Notes: a model not told the origin generated them from the sequence alone. Shown: positions 23,511 through 32,789, counted from the stretch's first letter. The stretch: DNA of 59,405 nt from an uncultured Sphingomonadaceae bacterium (GCA_937873035.1 CALMVA010000090.1:1-59405), one strand, 5' to 3'. Numbers and translations: made by a program.

Positions 23511-23541
23511 GGGCGGAGTTGATGCTCCGCCCCTCATTTTT
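23511..23541 (+). terminator. rho-independent terminator of the psp operon
   Basis: Perfect 8-base stem GGGCGGAG (23511-23518) / CTCCGCCC (23525-23532), loop TTGATG, followed by CTCATTTTT. It closes the operon about 110 bases after the last stop. The next 115 bases up to the dehydrogenase start hold no gene I can see and presumably its promoter. Confidence 0.85.
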
Positions 23542-23655
23542 CCCCTCGCATCCACGCAATTTCGCTGGCAAGAACCGCGCGAGAGTCAATGGACTCCATG
23601 GGTGATGGATGCTCGCTCCAGCCACGGGGCGCTTAATTGAGGGGTAGTTTTCCTG

Positions 23656-25782
23656 ATGAAGTCTCGTTCATTAGTCCTCGGCACGGCGATTGCGCTGGTT
23701 GCCGCTACGCTGGCCGGATGCGCTGAAAAGGGCGGCAAAAATGCCAATGTCGATGACGCAAGGCTGACTGAAGGCAGCCCGGATGGCGCCAACTGGCTGT
23801 CTTATGGCCGCACGATGGACGAGCAGCGCTTCTCGCCGCTGACGCAGATCAACGATACCAATGTCGGCCAGCTCGGCCTTGAATGGTCGTCTGATCTCGA
23901 TACCGCGCGCGGGCAGGAAGCCACCCCGATTGTCGTTGATGGCGTGATGTATGTCTCGACCGCATGGTCGATGGTGAAGGCCTATGACGCCGTTACCGGC
24001 AAGAAGCTGTGGGAATATGATCCCAAGGTGCCGCGCGCCAAGCTGGTCGATGTGTGCTGCGATGCCGTCAACCGTGGCGTCGCAGTCTATAAGGGCCGTG
24101 TCTATGTCGGCACGCTCGATGGCCGTCTGGTCGCGCTCAACGCCGACACCGGCAAGGTGTTGTGGGACAAGCTGACCATTCCCGAAGGCTCGCACATGGC
24201 GATCACGGGCGCGCCGCGCATCGTGAAGGGCAAGGTGCTGATCGGCTCGGCGGGCGCGGAATATATCACACGCGGCTATCTGGCCGCTTATGACACGGAA
24301 ACCGGCAAGGAAGCATGGCGTTTCTACACCGTCCCCGGTGATCCGTCCAAGCCGTTTGAAGGCAAGCACCTTGAAGCGGCGGCCAAAACCTGGGCACCCG
24401 ACGCCTGGAAGAATGGCGGCGGCGGCACGGTGTGGGATTCGATCACTTATGATCCCAAGACCGATCTCGTCTATTTCGGCACCGCCAACGCCGAGCCGTG
24501 GAACCCGGCCGCGCGCGGCGGCAAGGCTGGAGACAGCCTCTACACGGCCTCCATCGTCGCCATCAAACCCGATACGGGCGAATATGTGTGGCACTTCCAG
24601 GAAACGCCGGAAGACCGCTGGGACTATGATTCCAACCAGCAGATCATCGCCGCCGACCTGCCCGTGAACGGCAAGGTCACGCGCGTTTTGATGCACGCGC
24701 CGAAAAATGGCTTCTTCTACGTTCTCGATGCAAAAACGGGCAAGTTCATCTCTGGCAAGCCCTTTGCCAAGACGATTACCTGGGCCAAGGGCCTCGACCC
24801 CGTCACCGGCAAGCCGGACATCAACCCCGAAGCCCGCTACGAGCTGACGGGCAAGCCCTATATCGGTATGCCCGGTGCCATTGGCGCGCACAGCTGGACG
24901 CCCATGTCGTTCAGCCCCAAGACGGGTCTGGTCTATATTCCCGCCAACGAAGCCTCGCAGCCCTATAATGCGGCGGCGAAGGGCTGGAAGCCCGGCACCA
25001 CCGGCTTCCAGCTGGGCCTTGATACCGGCCAGATGGGGATGCCGGCAGACCCCGCGATCCGTGCAGCGGCAGCGGCTGCCACCACAGGCTCGCTGCTGGC
25101 GTGGGATCCGATTGCGGGCAAGCCGCGCTGGCGGGTTGAGCATCCGGGGCCGTCCAATGGCGGTATTCTCTCAACGGCGGGCAATCTTGTGTTTCAGGGC
25201 ACCGCAGGTGGCGAGTTCCGCGCCTATACGGCGGACACCGGCAAACAGCTCTGGTCCTTCCCCACGCAAACGGGCGTTCTTGCAGCACCCATGACCTATT
25301 CGGTCAAGGGCGTGCAATATGTCGCCCTGCTCGTGGGTTGGGGTGGCGTGTTTGACGTCGCACCGGGCATCCTTGCGGGCAAGTCCGGCTCGGTGCGCAA
25401 CATCAGCCGACTGCTCGTCTTCAAGGTGGGCGGCAAGGCGACGTTGCCTGTCGCCCCGCCCGAAGCCAAGCGCGTGCTTGATCCCCCGCCTTTCACCGGC
25501 AAGCCGGAACAGGTGGCAGCAGGCATGAGCCCCTATCAGAACAGCTGCTCGGTCTGCCATGGCGATGCGGGCATCGCAGGCGGCCTCAACCCCGATCTGC
25601 GGCACTCGGCGATCCTTGGCGATCCCAAGATGTGGCAGAAGGTTGTCCATGATGGTGCGCTGTCGCAAAACGGCATGGTCGCGTGGAAGACGCAATATAC
25701 GCCTGAGCAGATTGAAAATATCCGCCAGTTCATCCTCAAGCGCGCCAATGAAGATAAGGCGCTTGAGGCAAAGGGCAAATAA
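23656..25782 (+). CDS. PQQ-dependent quinohaemoprotein alcohol dehydrogenase, predicted lipoprotein
   Basis: A 708-residue periplasmic dehydrogenase. The signal 'VAATLAGC' is a lipobox, so it is probably lipid-anchored, unusual for this family. An eight-bladed PQQ propeller follows, with the vicinal disulfide Cys134-Cys135 ('VDVCCDAV') and metal-site blocks 'GSAGAEYITRGYL' and 'FGTANAEPWNPA'. The catalytic Asp is D323 in 'DRWDYDSN'; D325 two residues on is the extra acidic ligand that marks lanthanide-dependent members. A C-terminal cytochrome c domain has CSVCH at 631-635. The substrate is probably an alcohol. No PQQ synthesis genes are in the window. Ends at a bidirectional terminator. Confidence 0.92.
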   Translation: MKSRSLVLGTAIALVAATLAGCAEKGGKNANVDDARLTEGSPDGANWLSYGRTMDEQRFSPLTQINDTNVGQLGLEWSSDLDTARGQEATPIVVDGVMYVSTAWSMVKAYDAVTGKKLWEYDPKVPRAKLVDVCCDAVNRGVAVYKGRVYVGTLDGRLVALNADTGKVLWDKLTIPEGSHMAITGAPRIVKGKVLIGSAGAEYITRGYLAAYDTETGKEAWRFYTVPGDPSKPFEGKHLEAAAKTWAPDAWKNGGGGTVWDSITYDPKTDLVYFGTANAEPWNPAARGGKAGDSLYTASIVAIKPDTGEYVWHFQETPEDRWDYDSNQQIIAADLPVNGKVTRVLMHAPKNGFFYVLDAKTGKFISGKPFAKTITWAKGLDPVTGKPDINPEARYELTGKPYIGMPGAIGAHSWTPMSFSPKTGLVYIPANEASQPYNAAAKGWKPGTTGFQLGLDTGQMGMPADPAIRAAAAAATTGSLLAWDPIAGKPRWRVEHPGPSNGGILSTAGNLVFQGTAGGEFRAYTADTGKQLWSFPTQTGVLAAPMTYSVKGVQYVALLVGWGGVFDVAPGILAGKSGSVRNISRLLVFKVGGKATLPVAPPEAKRVLDPPPFTGKPEQVAAGMSPYQNSCSVCHGDAGIAGGLNPDLRHSAILGDPKMWQKVVHDGALSQNGMVAWKTQYTPEQIENIRQFILKRANEDKALEAKGK

Positions 25783-25800
25783 CAGCCCGTTACAGGCATT

Positions 25801-25840
25801 AAAAAAGGGGCGGGAAGCTTGGTGCTCCCCGCCCCCTTTC
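25801..25840. terminator. bidirectional terminator
   Basis: Stem AAAGGGGCGGG (25804-25814) with CCCGCCCC-CTTT on the right, extended by AGC/GCT near the loop. A run of six A on the left gives a U tail for the minus-strand transcript and TTTCATTT serves the plus strand. It lies between the convergent dehydrogenase and lipoprotein genes. Confidence 0.85.
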
Positions 25841-25851
25841 ATTTCAGCCCC

Positions 25852-26439
25852 TCAGTTCTTCAGCCAGTCCGCGACCTGAGCTGCAACGTCGTTCGCCGCG
25901 CGGTTGAGCGCATCGCCTGCGCTTTCGGCATCAATCCGTCCCGCTGGAACACGCGCCTCGAAGCGGCGCGAACGAACCGGCCGCCCTTTCTCGCCTGAAA
26001 TTGTGGCGTCATAAACGACCACGGCGCGCGCGCCCTTTTCTTCAATGTCGAAGCGCAGCAACTGGCCCGACAGCGTGGCGCCGGGGTCCATATTGAACTG
26101 GCGCGGATCAAGCACCACACGCCCGCTCTGCGCGCGCACCGTTTCGGCAAGCAGACGCTGGAACAACCGCGCGGGCGGCTCCACCCACACCGCGTCCTTC
26201 AAAAAGGCCATTGCCGTCTGCCCCTGCGCCACCGGCAGCCGCGTCGTCGCGATGGCCTGCGGTGCCAGCGGCACGTTGATCGTCAGCGCATCGCCGGGCT
26301 GGAGCTGGACGCCCGCATTGGCGGCCGGGCGCGCATCGGGTGTCAGCGTCAGGAAAAAGGGCGGTGCCTTGCCCGACAGGCCGAGCGAGCAGCCCGCCAG
26401 CAGCGCGGTTGCGCCGAGAAGAAGAACGCTGCGCTTCAT
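25852..26439 (-). CDS. ABC-type transport auxiliary lipoprotein (PqiC/YmbA-like)
   Basis: A 195-residue lipoprotein: 'MKRSVLLLGATALLAGCSLG' with lipobox LAGC. The body, 'FFLTLTPDARPAANAGVQLQPGDALTINVPLAPQAIATTRLPV', is typical of the ABC_trans_aux family, in which the protein partners an MCE transporter at the outer membrane. Last gene of the MlaE-F-D-lipoprotein operon; its ATG overlaps the MCE gene stop by 4 bases. Followed by the bidirectional terminator. Confidence 0.87.
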   Translation of the reverse strand: MKRSVLLLGATALLAGCSLGLSGKAPPFFLTLTPDARPAANAGVQLQPGDALTINVPLAPQAIATTRLPVAQGQTAMAFLKDAVWVEPPARLFQRLLAETVRAQSGRVVLDPRQFNMDPGATLSGQLLRFDIEEKGARAVVVYDATISGEKGRPVRSRRFEARVPAGRIDAESAGDALNRAANDVAAQVADWLKN

Positions 26440-27392
26440 TTGCCTTCCTTTCGGCCCTTATAATCGGGCAATGCCGGGCCGCCGATCAATGCGCCCGCGC
26501 CCTGCTGGTCAATCTTGTTCGCAACAGACCCCAGCGATTCAGACATGGCGCGCAAATCGCGCACCAGCTGGCCCATTTCAGGCAAGGTCTGGGTGGAGAA
26601 GGTGCGGATGCCGGGCTTGGCCTCTGCCAGCGCCTCGTCAAGCGCCGCCATGCTGCGCTCTGCTGATTGCACCGTCTTGCGCAAATCCTGCACCAGCGGG
26701 CGGCCCTGATCGTTGAGCAGCGCGTTGGTGGTGCCCGCCACTTCGCCCAGTTGCTTGGCCGCGATGCCCGCTTCCCTGATCGTCGTGCGCGCTTCAGCGA
26801 TACTTGCCTCAAGATCCGGCCCACCGCGCGCGAGATGCCCCGTAAACTTGTCGACATTGGCAAGGATGCTGCCAATCGACTTCTGGTTCTGGTCAGACAG
26901 CAGCTCGGTCAACCGCTCGGTCAGCGTCGACAGCCGCTCGATGAGCTGCGGCGCATTGTTGAGCAGCGCGCCCAGACCCGCCGTCTTGGTGGGGATCGTC
27001 GGCACACCTGCCGGGCCCGGCTCGGTAATGGGCGGCGCGCCCTTGACCGCCCCGGTCAGCTGGATTTGCGACACGCCGGTAAAGCCCACGCCCTCAATGG
27101 AGGCGGTGGTGCCCATCAGCACCGGCAGATCATTATCGACCGCGATGCGCACGCGCACAAACTCAGGATTGGGCTTCCACAGCTCGATATGGCGGACCTG
27201 GCCCGATGGGACACCCGCAAAAGTGACGCTCGACCCCTTGGCAAGCCCATCTACGGACTGCCGGAAGAAGATGTCATATTGCTTCGTCTCGCCGCCCGAA
27301 AGACCGGCAATCCAGACGGCAAAGGCCATAAGCGCTGCAAGCAACACCAGCACCACACTGCCGACAAGGAGATGGTTTGAACGCGTTTCCAT
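26436..27392 (-). CDS. MCE-domain substrate-binding protein (MlaD family)
   Basis: A 318-residue membrane-anchored MCE protein. The start at 27392 (METRSNHLLVGS) is chosen because it gives the family N-terminus; a longer frame overlaps the ATPase gene. One membrane segment (about 8-30) precedes the MCE domain 'YDIFFRQSVDGLAKGSSVTFAGVPSGQV...GVGFTGVSQIQLTG' (about 38-115), followed by a long helical/coiled tail. It would carry phospholipids between inner and outer membranes. 7 bases after the ATPase gene. Confidence 0.9.
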   Translation of the reverse strand: METRSNHLLVGSVVLVLLAALMAFAVWIAGLSGGETKQYDIFFRQSVDGLAKGSSVTFAGVPSGQVRHIELWKPNPEFVRVRIAVDNDLPVLMGTTASIEGVGFTGVSQIQLTGAVKGAPPITEPGPAGVPTIPTKTAGLGALLNNAPQLIERLSTLTERLTELLSDQNQKSIGSILANVDKFTGHLARGGPDLEASIAEARTTIREAGIAAKQLGEVAGTTNALLNDQGRPLVQDLRKTVQSAERSMAALDEALAEAKPGIRTFSTQTLPEMGQLVRDLRAMSESLGSVANKIDQQGAGALIGGPALPDYKGRKEGK

Positions 27393-27399
27393 CAGCCTC

Positions 27400-28200
27400 T
27401 CATGCCCCCTTTGCCCCTTCACGATCAACCGCTGCCATCGCAGCGCGACCGCGCGGCCCGTTGAAATATTCCTGAATCCATGGATGGTCGGTTGCCAGCA
27501 ATTCCGGGATTGTCCCTACAGCAATCACTTTCTGATCGGCCAGCACCGCCACACGATCACAAATCGCATAGAGCGTATCGAGATCGTGCGTGATGAGAAA
27601 CACCGTCAGCCCAAGCGTTTTTGAGAGACTGAGCGTCAGCTCATCAAAGGCGGCCGCCGCAATCGGATCAAGCCCCGCCGTCGGCTCGTCCAGAAAAAGC
27701 AGCGCGGGATCAAGCGCCAGCGCACGCGCCAGCCCCGCGCGCTTCTTCATCCCGCCGGACAATTCAGACGGATATTTAGGCCCCGCATTGGGCGGCAACC
27801 CGGCCATCACGACCTTATAGGCAGCAATTTCATCAAGCAGCTTCTTGCCCAGTTGCGGGTAGAATTCCCGCAAGGGGACCTGCACATTTTCAGCCACGGT
27901 GAGCGTTGAGAACAACGCGCCGCCCTGAAACATGACACCCCAGCGCCGCCGCAAATCCAGCTGCGCGGCCTCATCCCCACGGGTCATCGATTCACCGAAG
28001 ATGCTGATCTCGCCTTCTTCGGGGGGCTTCAAACCGATAATCGAGCGCATCAGCACCGATTTGCCCGTGCCCGACCCGCCAACGACGCCCAAAATCTCGC
28101 CGCTGCGCACATCAAGATCAACGCCATCATGGATCGTCTGGTCACCAAAGCGATTGCACACGCCGCGCACGCTGATTGCGATGGGGTTATTCAGATCCAT
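27400..28200 (-). CDS. ABC transporter ATP-binding protein (MlaF family)
   Basis: A 266-residue ATPase. Starting at 28200 (MDLNNPIAISVRGVCNRFG) shares one base with the permease stop; upstream in-frame readings fall within the permease gene. Walker A 'GGSGTGKSVLMRSI', signature 'LSGGMKKRAGLARAL', Walker B 'LLFLDEPTAGLD' and the switch His in 'VFLITHDLDTL' are intact. It powers the MlaE permease in retrograde (or anterograde) phospholipid transport that maintains outer-membrane asymmetry. Confidence 0.94.
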   Translation of the reverse strand: MDLNNPIAISVRGVCNRFGDQTIHDGVDLDVRSGEILGVVGGSGTGKSVLMRSIIGLKPPEEGEISIFGESMTRGDEAAQLDLRRRWGVMFQGGALFSTLTVAENVQVPLREFYPQLGKKLLDEIAAYKVVMAGLPPNAGPKYPSELSGGMKKRAGLARALALDPALLFLDEPTAGLDPIAAAAFDELTLSLSKTLGLTVFLITHDLDTLYAICDRVAVLADQKVIAVGTIPELLATDHPWIQEYFNGPRGRAAMAAVDREGAKGA

Positions 28201-29309
28201 CAGATCCACCCTATCTGCGAGAAGAACACGGCGAAAAAGGCATCGAGCACGATCACGAGGAAAATCGCCTGCACCACGGCGGCGGTGGTCTTGAGGCCCA
28301 CTTCCTCGGCATTGCCGGAAACCTGCATCCCCTGAAAACAGCCGGTCATGGCGATGATCGCGCCAAATACGGGCGCTTTGAGCACGCCCACCCACAAATC
28401 GGTGAGTGGAATGACCTCCTGAAGCCGCTGGACAAAGGTGACGGGCGGTATTTCGAGCGAAATCCAGCAGAACAACCCGCCGCCGATGATCGAGACAATC
28501 GTGGCGTAAAAGCCAAGCAGCGGCATCATGATGATCGCCGCCAGCATCCGCGGGATAACCAGCGCTTCAATAGGCGATACGCCAATGGTGCGCATCGCAT
28601 CAATTTCTTCGGTCAGCTTCATCGTGCCGATTTGCGCGGCGAAAGCAGAGCCGGAGCGACCCGCAACCATGATCGCGGTCATCAGCACGCCCAGTTCACG
28701 CGTTGTCAGCCGACCGATGAGGTTGACCGTCAGCACCTCGGCGCCAAATTGCTCAAGCTGCACCGCGCCCTGCTGCGCGATGACGATGCCGATCAGAAAA
28801 CTCATCAGCCCGATAATGCCCAGCGCCTTCACGCCGACGAGTTCAAAGCGATGGACAATCGCATTCATCCGCAACCGCCCCGGATGACGCACAAGCGCCC
28901 AGGACGAGACAAGAATTGCACCGAAAAATGCAATCAGCCCCAGCATCGTCTTAAAGGCGACCATCGTCGCATCGCCAATTTCGGTGACAATGCGGACAAC
29001 AGGGTTGGGAGGCTCCGGGCGGACGCGCACATCAGCTTCTGACCGGCGGACAAGCGACATGAGGCGCAGTGCATCTTCCCGCGCACCCTCAATCCGTGCG
29101 CCCGACCGCTCGGCAAATTGCTGGATCAGCCACGCCCCGACCGTGTCGATACGATCCACGCCCGAAAGATCGAGCACAAGGGGCTTTGCGGCCAGCGCAT
29201 CAAGCCGCTGGGGAAAGTCTCCAAGGCCAGCCAGAGTCAGCCGCCCGTGCAGCCGCAGCACGCTGCCCTGCTCGCTTTCGCCTTCAGAAAAGTCAGCCAT
29301 GCCTTCCAT
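28200..29309 (-). CDS. MlaE-family permease with N-terminal STAS domain
   Basis: A 369-residue permease from the ATG at 29309 (29300 and a TTG at 29345 are alternatives). Residues 10-85 form a STAS/MlaB-like domain ('VLRLHGRLTLAGLGDFPQRL...VLDLSGVDRIDTVGAWLI') that is a separate protein in E. coli. The MlaE part has five to six membrane segments and signatures 'AEVLTVNLIGRLTTRELGVLMTAIMVAGRSGSAFAAQIGTM'. First gene of the operon; divergent from the HAD phosphatase across some 60 bases. Confidence 0.92.
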   Translation of the reverse strand: MEGMADFSEGESEQGSVLRLHGRLTLAGLGDFPQRLDALAAKPLVLDLSGVDRIDTVGAWLIQQFAERSGARIEGAREDALRLMSLVRRSEADVRVRPEPPNPVVRIVTEIGDATMVAFKTMLGLIAFFGAILVSSWALVRHPGRLRMNAIVHRFELVGVKALGIIGLMSFLIGIVIAQQGAVQLEQFGAEVLTVNLIGRLTTRELGVLMTAIMVAGRSGSAFAAQIGTMKLTEEIDAMRTIGVSPIEALVIPRMLAAIIMMPLLGFYATIVSIIGGGLFCWISLEIPPVTFVQRLQEVIPLTDLWVGVLKAPVFGAIIAMTGCFQGMQVSGNAEEVGLKTTAAVVQAIFLVIVLDAFFAVFFSQIGWI

Positions 29310-29370
29310 GGCCCCGTTAGTGGTGCATAACGACTGGATCGGCAAGCGCGATTGGCCCTAAAGCGAGCGG

Positions 29371-30039
29371 ATGCAACCGCTTTCAATCTTCGACATGGAC
29401 AAGACAATCACCCGCTCGGCGACCTTCGGACCGTTCCTTGGCTATGCTGTGCCACGCTACCGGGCATGGCGCGTGCTGCTGGCACCGCTTGTCGCCCTCA
29501 CCAGCCTTGGTTTTGCCATCAAGCTTGTCAGCCGGGGGCGGCTCAAAGAAATCAACCTCGCACTCATGATGGGCCGCCGCATTGATGCGGCCGTCCTTGC
29601 CGATATTTCGCGCGGATTTGCGGGCTTCACGCTTGCCAGAAACAGCCTTGCGGGCGCGCTGGCACGGGTTGAAGCGGAGCGTGCTGAAGGACGCCGCGTC
29701 GTGCTCGCGACCGCGTCCTACGCCTTTTACGTGCGCGAGATCGCAAAGCTGCTGGGCGTGACGGACGTGATCGCCACACGCACAACCGATCTGGATGGCA
29801 GCGTCTCACCCCGCATCGCGGGCGAAAATTGTTATGGCCCCGCCAAGCTGCGCATGGTGGAAGACTGGATGGCAGAGGAGCGGATCACGCGTGCAGGCAG
29901 GCACATCCGCTTCTTTTCAGACCATGTATCCGACGCGCCCTGCATGGAATGGGCGGACGAAGCCTTTGCGACAAACGCCCATGCCCCGCTGCGTGCGCTG
30001 GCCGCAGAGCGAGGCTGGGCGATCATCGACTGGCGCTAG
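29371..30039 (+). CDS. HAD-superfamily phosphatase, subfamily IB (phosphoserine-phosphatase-like)
   Basis: A 222-residue HAD hydrolase. Motif I 'SIFDMDKTIT' (Asp8, Asp10) starts the protein, motif II lies in 'VVLATASYAFYVREIAKLLGV', and motif III 'GPAKLRMVEDWM' with 'IRFFSDHVSDAPCMEWAD' completes the site. Members of this branch act on phosphoserine, phosphatidylglycerol-phosphate or related esters; the substrate is not clear. It is a single gene, convergent with the PLP enzyme gene and separated from it by 7 bases. Confidence 0.85.
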   Translation: MQPLSIFDMDKTITRSATFGPFLGYAVPRYRAWRVLLAPLVALTSLGFAIKLVSRGRLKEINLALMMGRRIDAAVLADISRGFAGFTLARNSLAGALARVEAERAEGRRVVLATASYAFYVREIAKLLGVTDVIATRTTDLDGSVSPRIAGENCYGPAKLRMVEDWMAEERITRAGRHIRFFSDHVSDAPCMEWADEAFATNAHAPLRALAAERGWAIIDWR

Positions 30040-30046
30040 GCGCTGC

Positions 30047-31342
30047 TCAAACGGCGGCGAGCGCCTGCTCGAAATCGGCAATCAGGTCATCCGCATTTTC
30101 AACGCCAATCGAGATGCGCACCATATTATCGCCAATCTCCAGCGCCTTTTTGCGCTCAGGCGGAACGGACAAGTGCGTCATTGCCGCCGGGTGGCTGGCG
30201 AGCGTCTCGGTGCCGCCAAGGCTGACCGCGAGCTTCGCGATCCGCAGCGCATCGAGAAAGCGGAAGGCCTCGGCCTCGCCACCCTTCAAATAGAGCGAGA
30301 AAGTGGAGCCTGCGCCCGTGCAATGCCGGTCGTAAATGTCCTTCTGCCGCGCATCTGAGGGGAAGCCGAGATAAACGACACGCTCGACCTTGGGCTGCTC
30401 ACGCAGCCACGCACAGATTCTGGCCGCATTTTCGCCCGCGCGCGTCATCCTGAGTTCAAGCGTCTCAAGGCTTCGCAGCAGCATCCACGCGCTGTTCGGG
30501 TCAAGGATCGTGCCAATCGTGTTGCGCATCAGCCGCACCCGATCCATCAGCGCACGCGTGCCAAGCGCCCCGCCCGCGACAAGGTCTGAATGGCCGCCCG
30601 CATATTTGGTGAGGCTATACACCACCACATCCGCGCCATGCTTTAAGGGGTGGTGCCAGAGCGGGCCGAGAAAGGTGTTGTCGATAACGATGGGCGGCCC
30701 ATCCGCACCAGCACCGCACAGTGCATCGCGCACGCGTGCTACCGCCTGCACATCGACGAGAACATTGGTGGGGTTGGCCGGGCTTTCCAGATAGAAAAGC
30801 GCGATACGCCCCATCGCCCTGGCGCGTTCCACCGTTTCAGCGATCTCCGCCTCGGTTGCGCCTGCCGGAAAATCGACCCATTTGACGCCGAACTTGCCAA
30901 GGATGCGGCCAATGAAGGTTTCGGTCGCGGCATAGAGCGGGGCAGAATGAACGATGACATCACCGGGCTGAACAAAGGTCATCAGCACCGTCGCAATGGC
31001 GGACATTCCTGACGAGAAAGCAAGCGCGTCTTCCGCCCCGTCCCAAACGGCCAGCCGGTCTTCGAGGATTTCCTGATTGGGGCCGTTGAAGCGCGAATAG
31101 ACAAGCCCTTCCGCCCCGCCGGGGCGCTGGCCCGTCACACCTTCAAAAAAGCGTTTTCCCGCCGCCGCATTCTCAAACACGAAGGTGGAGGTGAGGAAGA
31201 TCGGCGGCTTGAGCGCGCCTTCGGAAAGTGCAGGATCATAGCCATGCCCCATCATGAGCGTTGCAGGCTTGAGCGGCCTGCCGCCAATTTCAAGGATGTC
31301 ATTCTTGCGGCGGCGACGCTGCGCCGGGGTTGCGTCAGTCAT
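30047..31342 (-). CDS. cystathionine gamma-synthase / methionine gamma-lyase family PLP enzyme
   Basis: A 431-residue Cys/Met-metabolism PLP enzyme. The start at 31342 (MTDATPAQRRRRK) gives a sensible N-terminus. The PLP lysine is K246 in 'YSLTKYAGGHSDLVAGG', and 'VYSRFNGPNQEILEDRLAVWDGAEDALAFSSGMSA' and 'VIDNTFLGP' are standard. Alphaproteobacterial homologues are usually labelled 'cystathionine gamma-synthase family'; whether it makes or breaks the sulfur bond is undecided. Last gene of the lgt-midA-pgeF-transporter unit, 37 bases after the transporter. Confidence 0.88.
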   Translation of the reverse strand: MTDATPAQRRRRKNDILEIGGRPLKPATLMMGHGYDPALSEGALKPPIFLTSTFVFENAAAGKRFFEGVTGQRPGGAEGLVYSRFNGPNQEILEDRLAVWDGAEDALAFSSGMSAIATVLMTFVQPGDVIVHSAPLYAATETFIGRILGKFGVKWVDFPAGATEAEIAETVERARAMGRIALFYLESPANPTNVLVDVQAVARVRDALCGAGADGPPIVIDNTFLGPLWHHPLKHGADVVVYSLTKYAGGHSDLVAGGALGTRALMDRVRLMRNTIGTILDPNSAWMLLRSLETLELRMTRAGENAARICAWLREQPKVERVVYLGFPSDARQKDIYDRHCTGAGSTFSLYLKGGEAEAFRFLDALRIAKLAVSLGGTETLASHPAAMTHLSVPPERKKALEIGDNMVRISIGVENADDLIADFEQALAAV

Positions 31343-31379
31343 GCAATAACCTTTCCCGAATCGGAAATATTGTTGCACG

Positions 31380-32789
31380 CTAGCCGATAAGCCCTCCGAC
31401 GATCCACACGATCCCGACAATCAGCACAATGCCCAGCGCATCGAGCCAGAAGCCCGCGCGCAGCATTTTGGGCAGCGCGATATGGTCGGTTGCCCAGGCA
31501 ATGGCGTTTGGCCCCGTGCCGGACGGCAGCATGAAGCCCCAGCTTGAGGCCATGGCGGCGCTTACCGCGAGCAGCGCAGGATCGGCATGGGTCGCAGCGA
31601 TCAGCCCGCCGACAACGGGCATCACCCCGGAGGCCGTGGCGACGTTCGACGCAAATTCGGTGACGACAACGACAATCGCCACCAGCGCCAGCGCGACGAT
31701 GATGGGGTGTACGCCCGCCAGCGGCTTCAGCGCCTCGCCCAGCCAGTCGTCCAGCCCCGACGCGCTGATCCCGGCGGCAAGCGCAAGCCCGCCACCAAAC
31801 ATCATGATGACGCCCCATGGCGCGCGATCCGCCTCTTTCCAGTTGAGGAGCGGACGGCCCGTGCCATCTGGAATGACGAACAGCAGCATCGCCCCCAAAA
31901 TGGCAACCGTGCCGTCTTCCACCATGCCCTTGGGCAGATGCGCGGCGAACAGCGGCAGGAACACCCAACCCGCAACGACAATGGCGATGAGCGGCACGAG
32001 CCGAAGCTCGGCGATGGACCATCCCTGCGCTTCGCCGATGCTGGCATGGGCGGCCGCACCATCAAAGCGCGTCGCCGCCACGCTTTGCACGCGCATCAGT
32101 ATGGCCCAGCACATGGGGATCGCGATGAGCACAAGCGGTATGCCGAAAGACAGCCACGTCACGAAATCAAGCCGGTAGCCGACGCTCTTTTCAATCAGCC
32201 CGGCCGCAATCGCATTGGTCGGTGAGCCGACGAGCGTGCCCAGGCCGCCAATGGTCGCCGCAAAGGCGATGCCCATCGGCAATGCACCCGCAAGCCCGCT
32301 GGTGTCACCCTCCGGCGTCCGGTTGGCGCGCAGCACCGCAATCGCAATCGGCATCATGATGAGCGTGGTCGCGGTGTTGGAGACGATCATCGAGATGATC
32401 GCCGTCGAGATCATGAAAGCCAGCAGCAACGAGCCCGCGCTTCGCCCGGCCCGTGACAGCACGGCAAGCGCCAGCCGCCGGTGCAGCCCCGTCCGCTCGA
32501 TGGCCAGCGCGATGAAGGCGCCGCCGAGCACGAGGAACAATATGGGGGAGTAATAAGCGGCAGCGACATCATTGGCGGTCATCACCCCCATGAAGGGGAA
32601 GGCGACAAAGGGCAGCAGCGCCGTGACGGTGAGCGGCAGGGCTTCGGTCATCCACCAGATCGCCATCAGGATAACGAGCGCCGCCGTGCGCCACGCGAGC
32701 GGCGTCATGCTTGCAGGTGCGGCCATCAGGAGCATCGCCGCGAAGACCGCAAGCCCGCCCACAAACCCCCATTGTCGCGCGCCGGTCAT
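31380..32789 (-). CDS. SLC13/DASS-family sodium:anion symporter
   Basis: A 469-residue transporter with about eleven to twelve membrane segments. The two Ser-Asn-Thr type motifs of the DASS family are present: 'VSNTATTLIMMPIAIA' and 'EFASNVATASGVMPVVGG', along with 'GSPTNAIAAG' and 'LPSGTGPNAIAW'. These bind sodium and the dicarboxylate or sulfate substrate. The start at 32789 is chosen for its ATGA overlap with pgeF. Confidence 0.9.
   Translation of the reverse strand: MTGARQWGFVGGLAVFAAMLLMAAPASMTPLAWRTAALVILMAIWWMTEALPLTVTALLPFVAFPFMGVMTANDVAAAYYSPILFLVLGGAFIALAIERTGLHRRLALAVLSRAGRSAGSLLLAFMISTAIISMIVSNTATTLIMMPIAIAVLRANRTPEGDTSGLAGALPMGIAFAATIGGLGTLVGSPTNAIAAGLIEKSVGYRLDFVTWLSFGIPLVLIAIPMCWAILMRVQSVAATRFDGAAAHASIGEAQGWSIAELRLVPLIAIVVAGWVFLPLFAAHLPKGMVEDGTVAILGAMLLFVIPDGTGRPLLNWKEADRAPWGVIMMFGGGLALAAGISASGLDDWLGEALKPLAGVHPIIVALALVAIVVVVTEFASNVATASGVMPVVGGLIAATHADPALLAVSAAMASSWGFMLPSGTGPNAIAWATDHIALPKMLRAGFWLDALGIVLIVGIVWIVGGLIG

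Noticed and set aside
23671..25143. 490-codon minus-strand frame opposite the PQQ dehydrogenase
   Set aside because: Antisense shadow of a well-supported gene, with no ribosome site or family motif.
31343..31379. Possible SAM riboswitch in front of the cystathionine gamma-synthase family gene
   Set aside because: Only 37 bases separate it from the upstream gene, too short for a SAM-II aptamer, and no pairing pattern fits.
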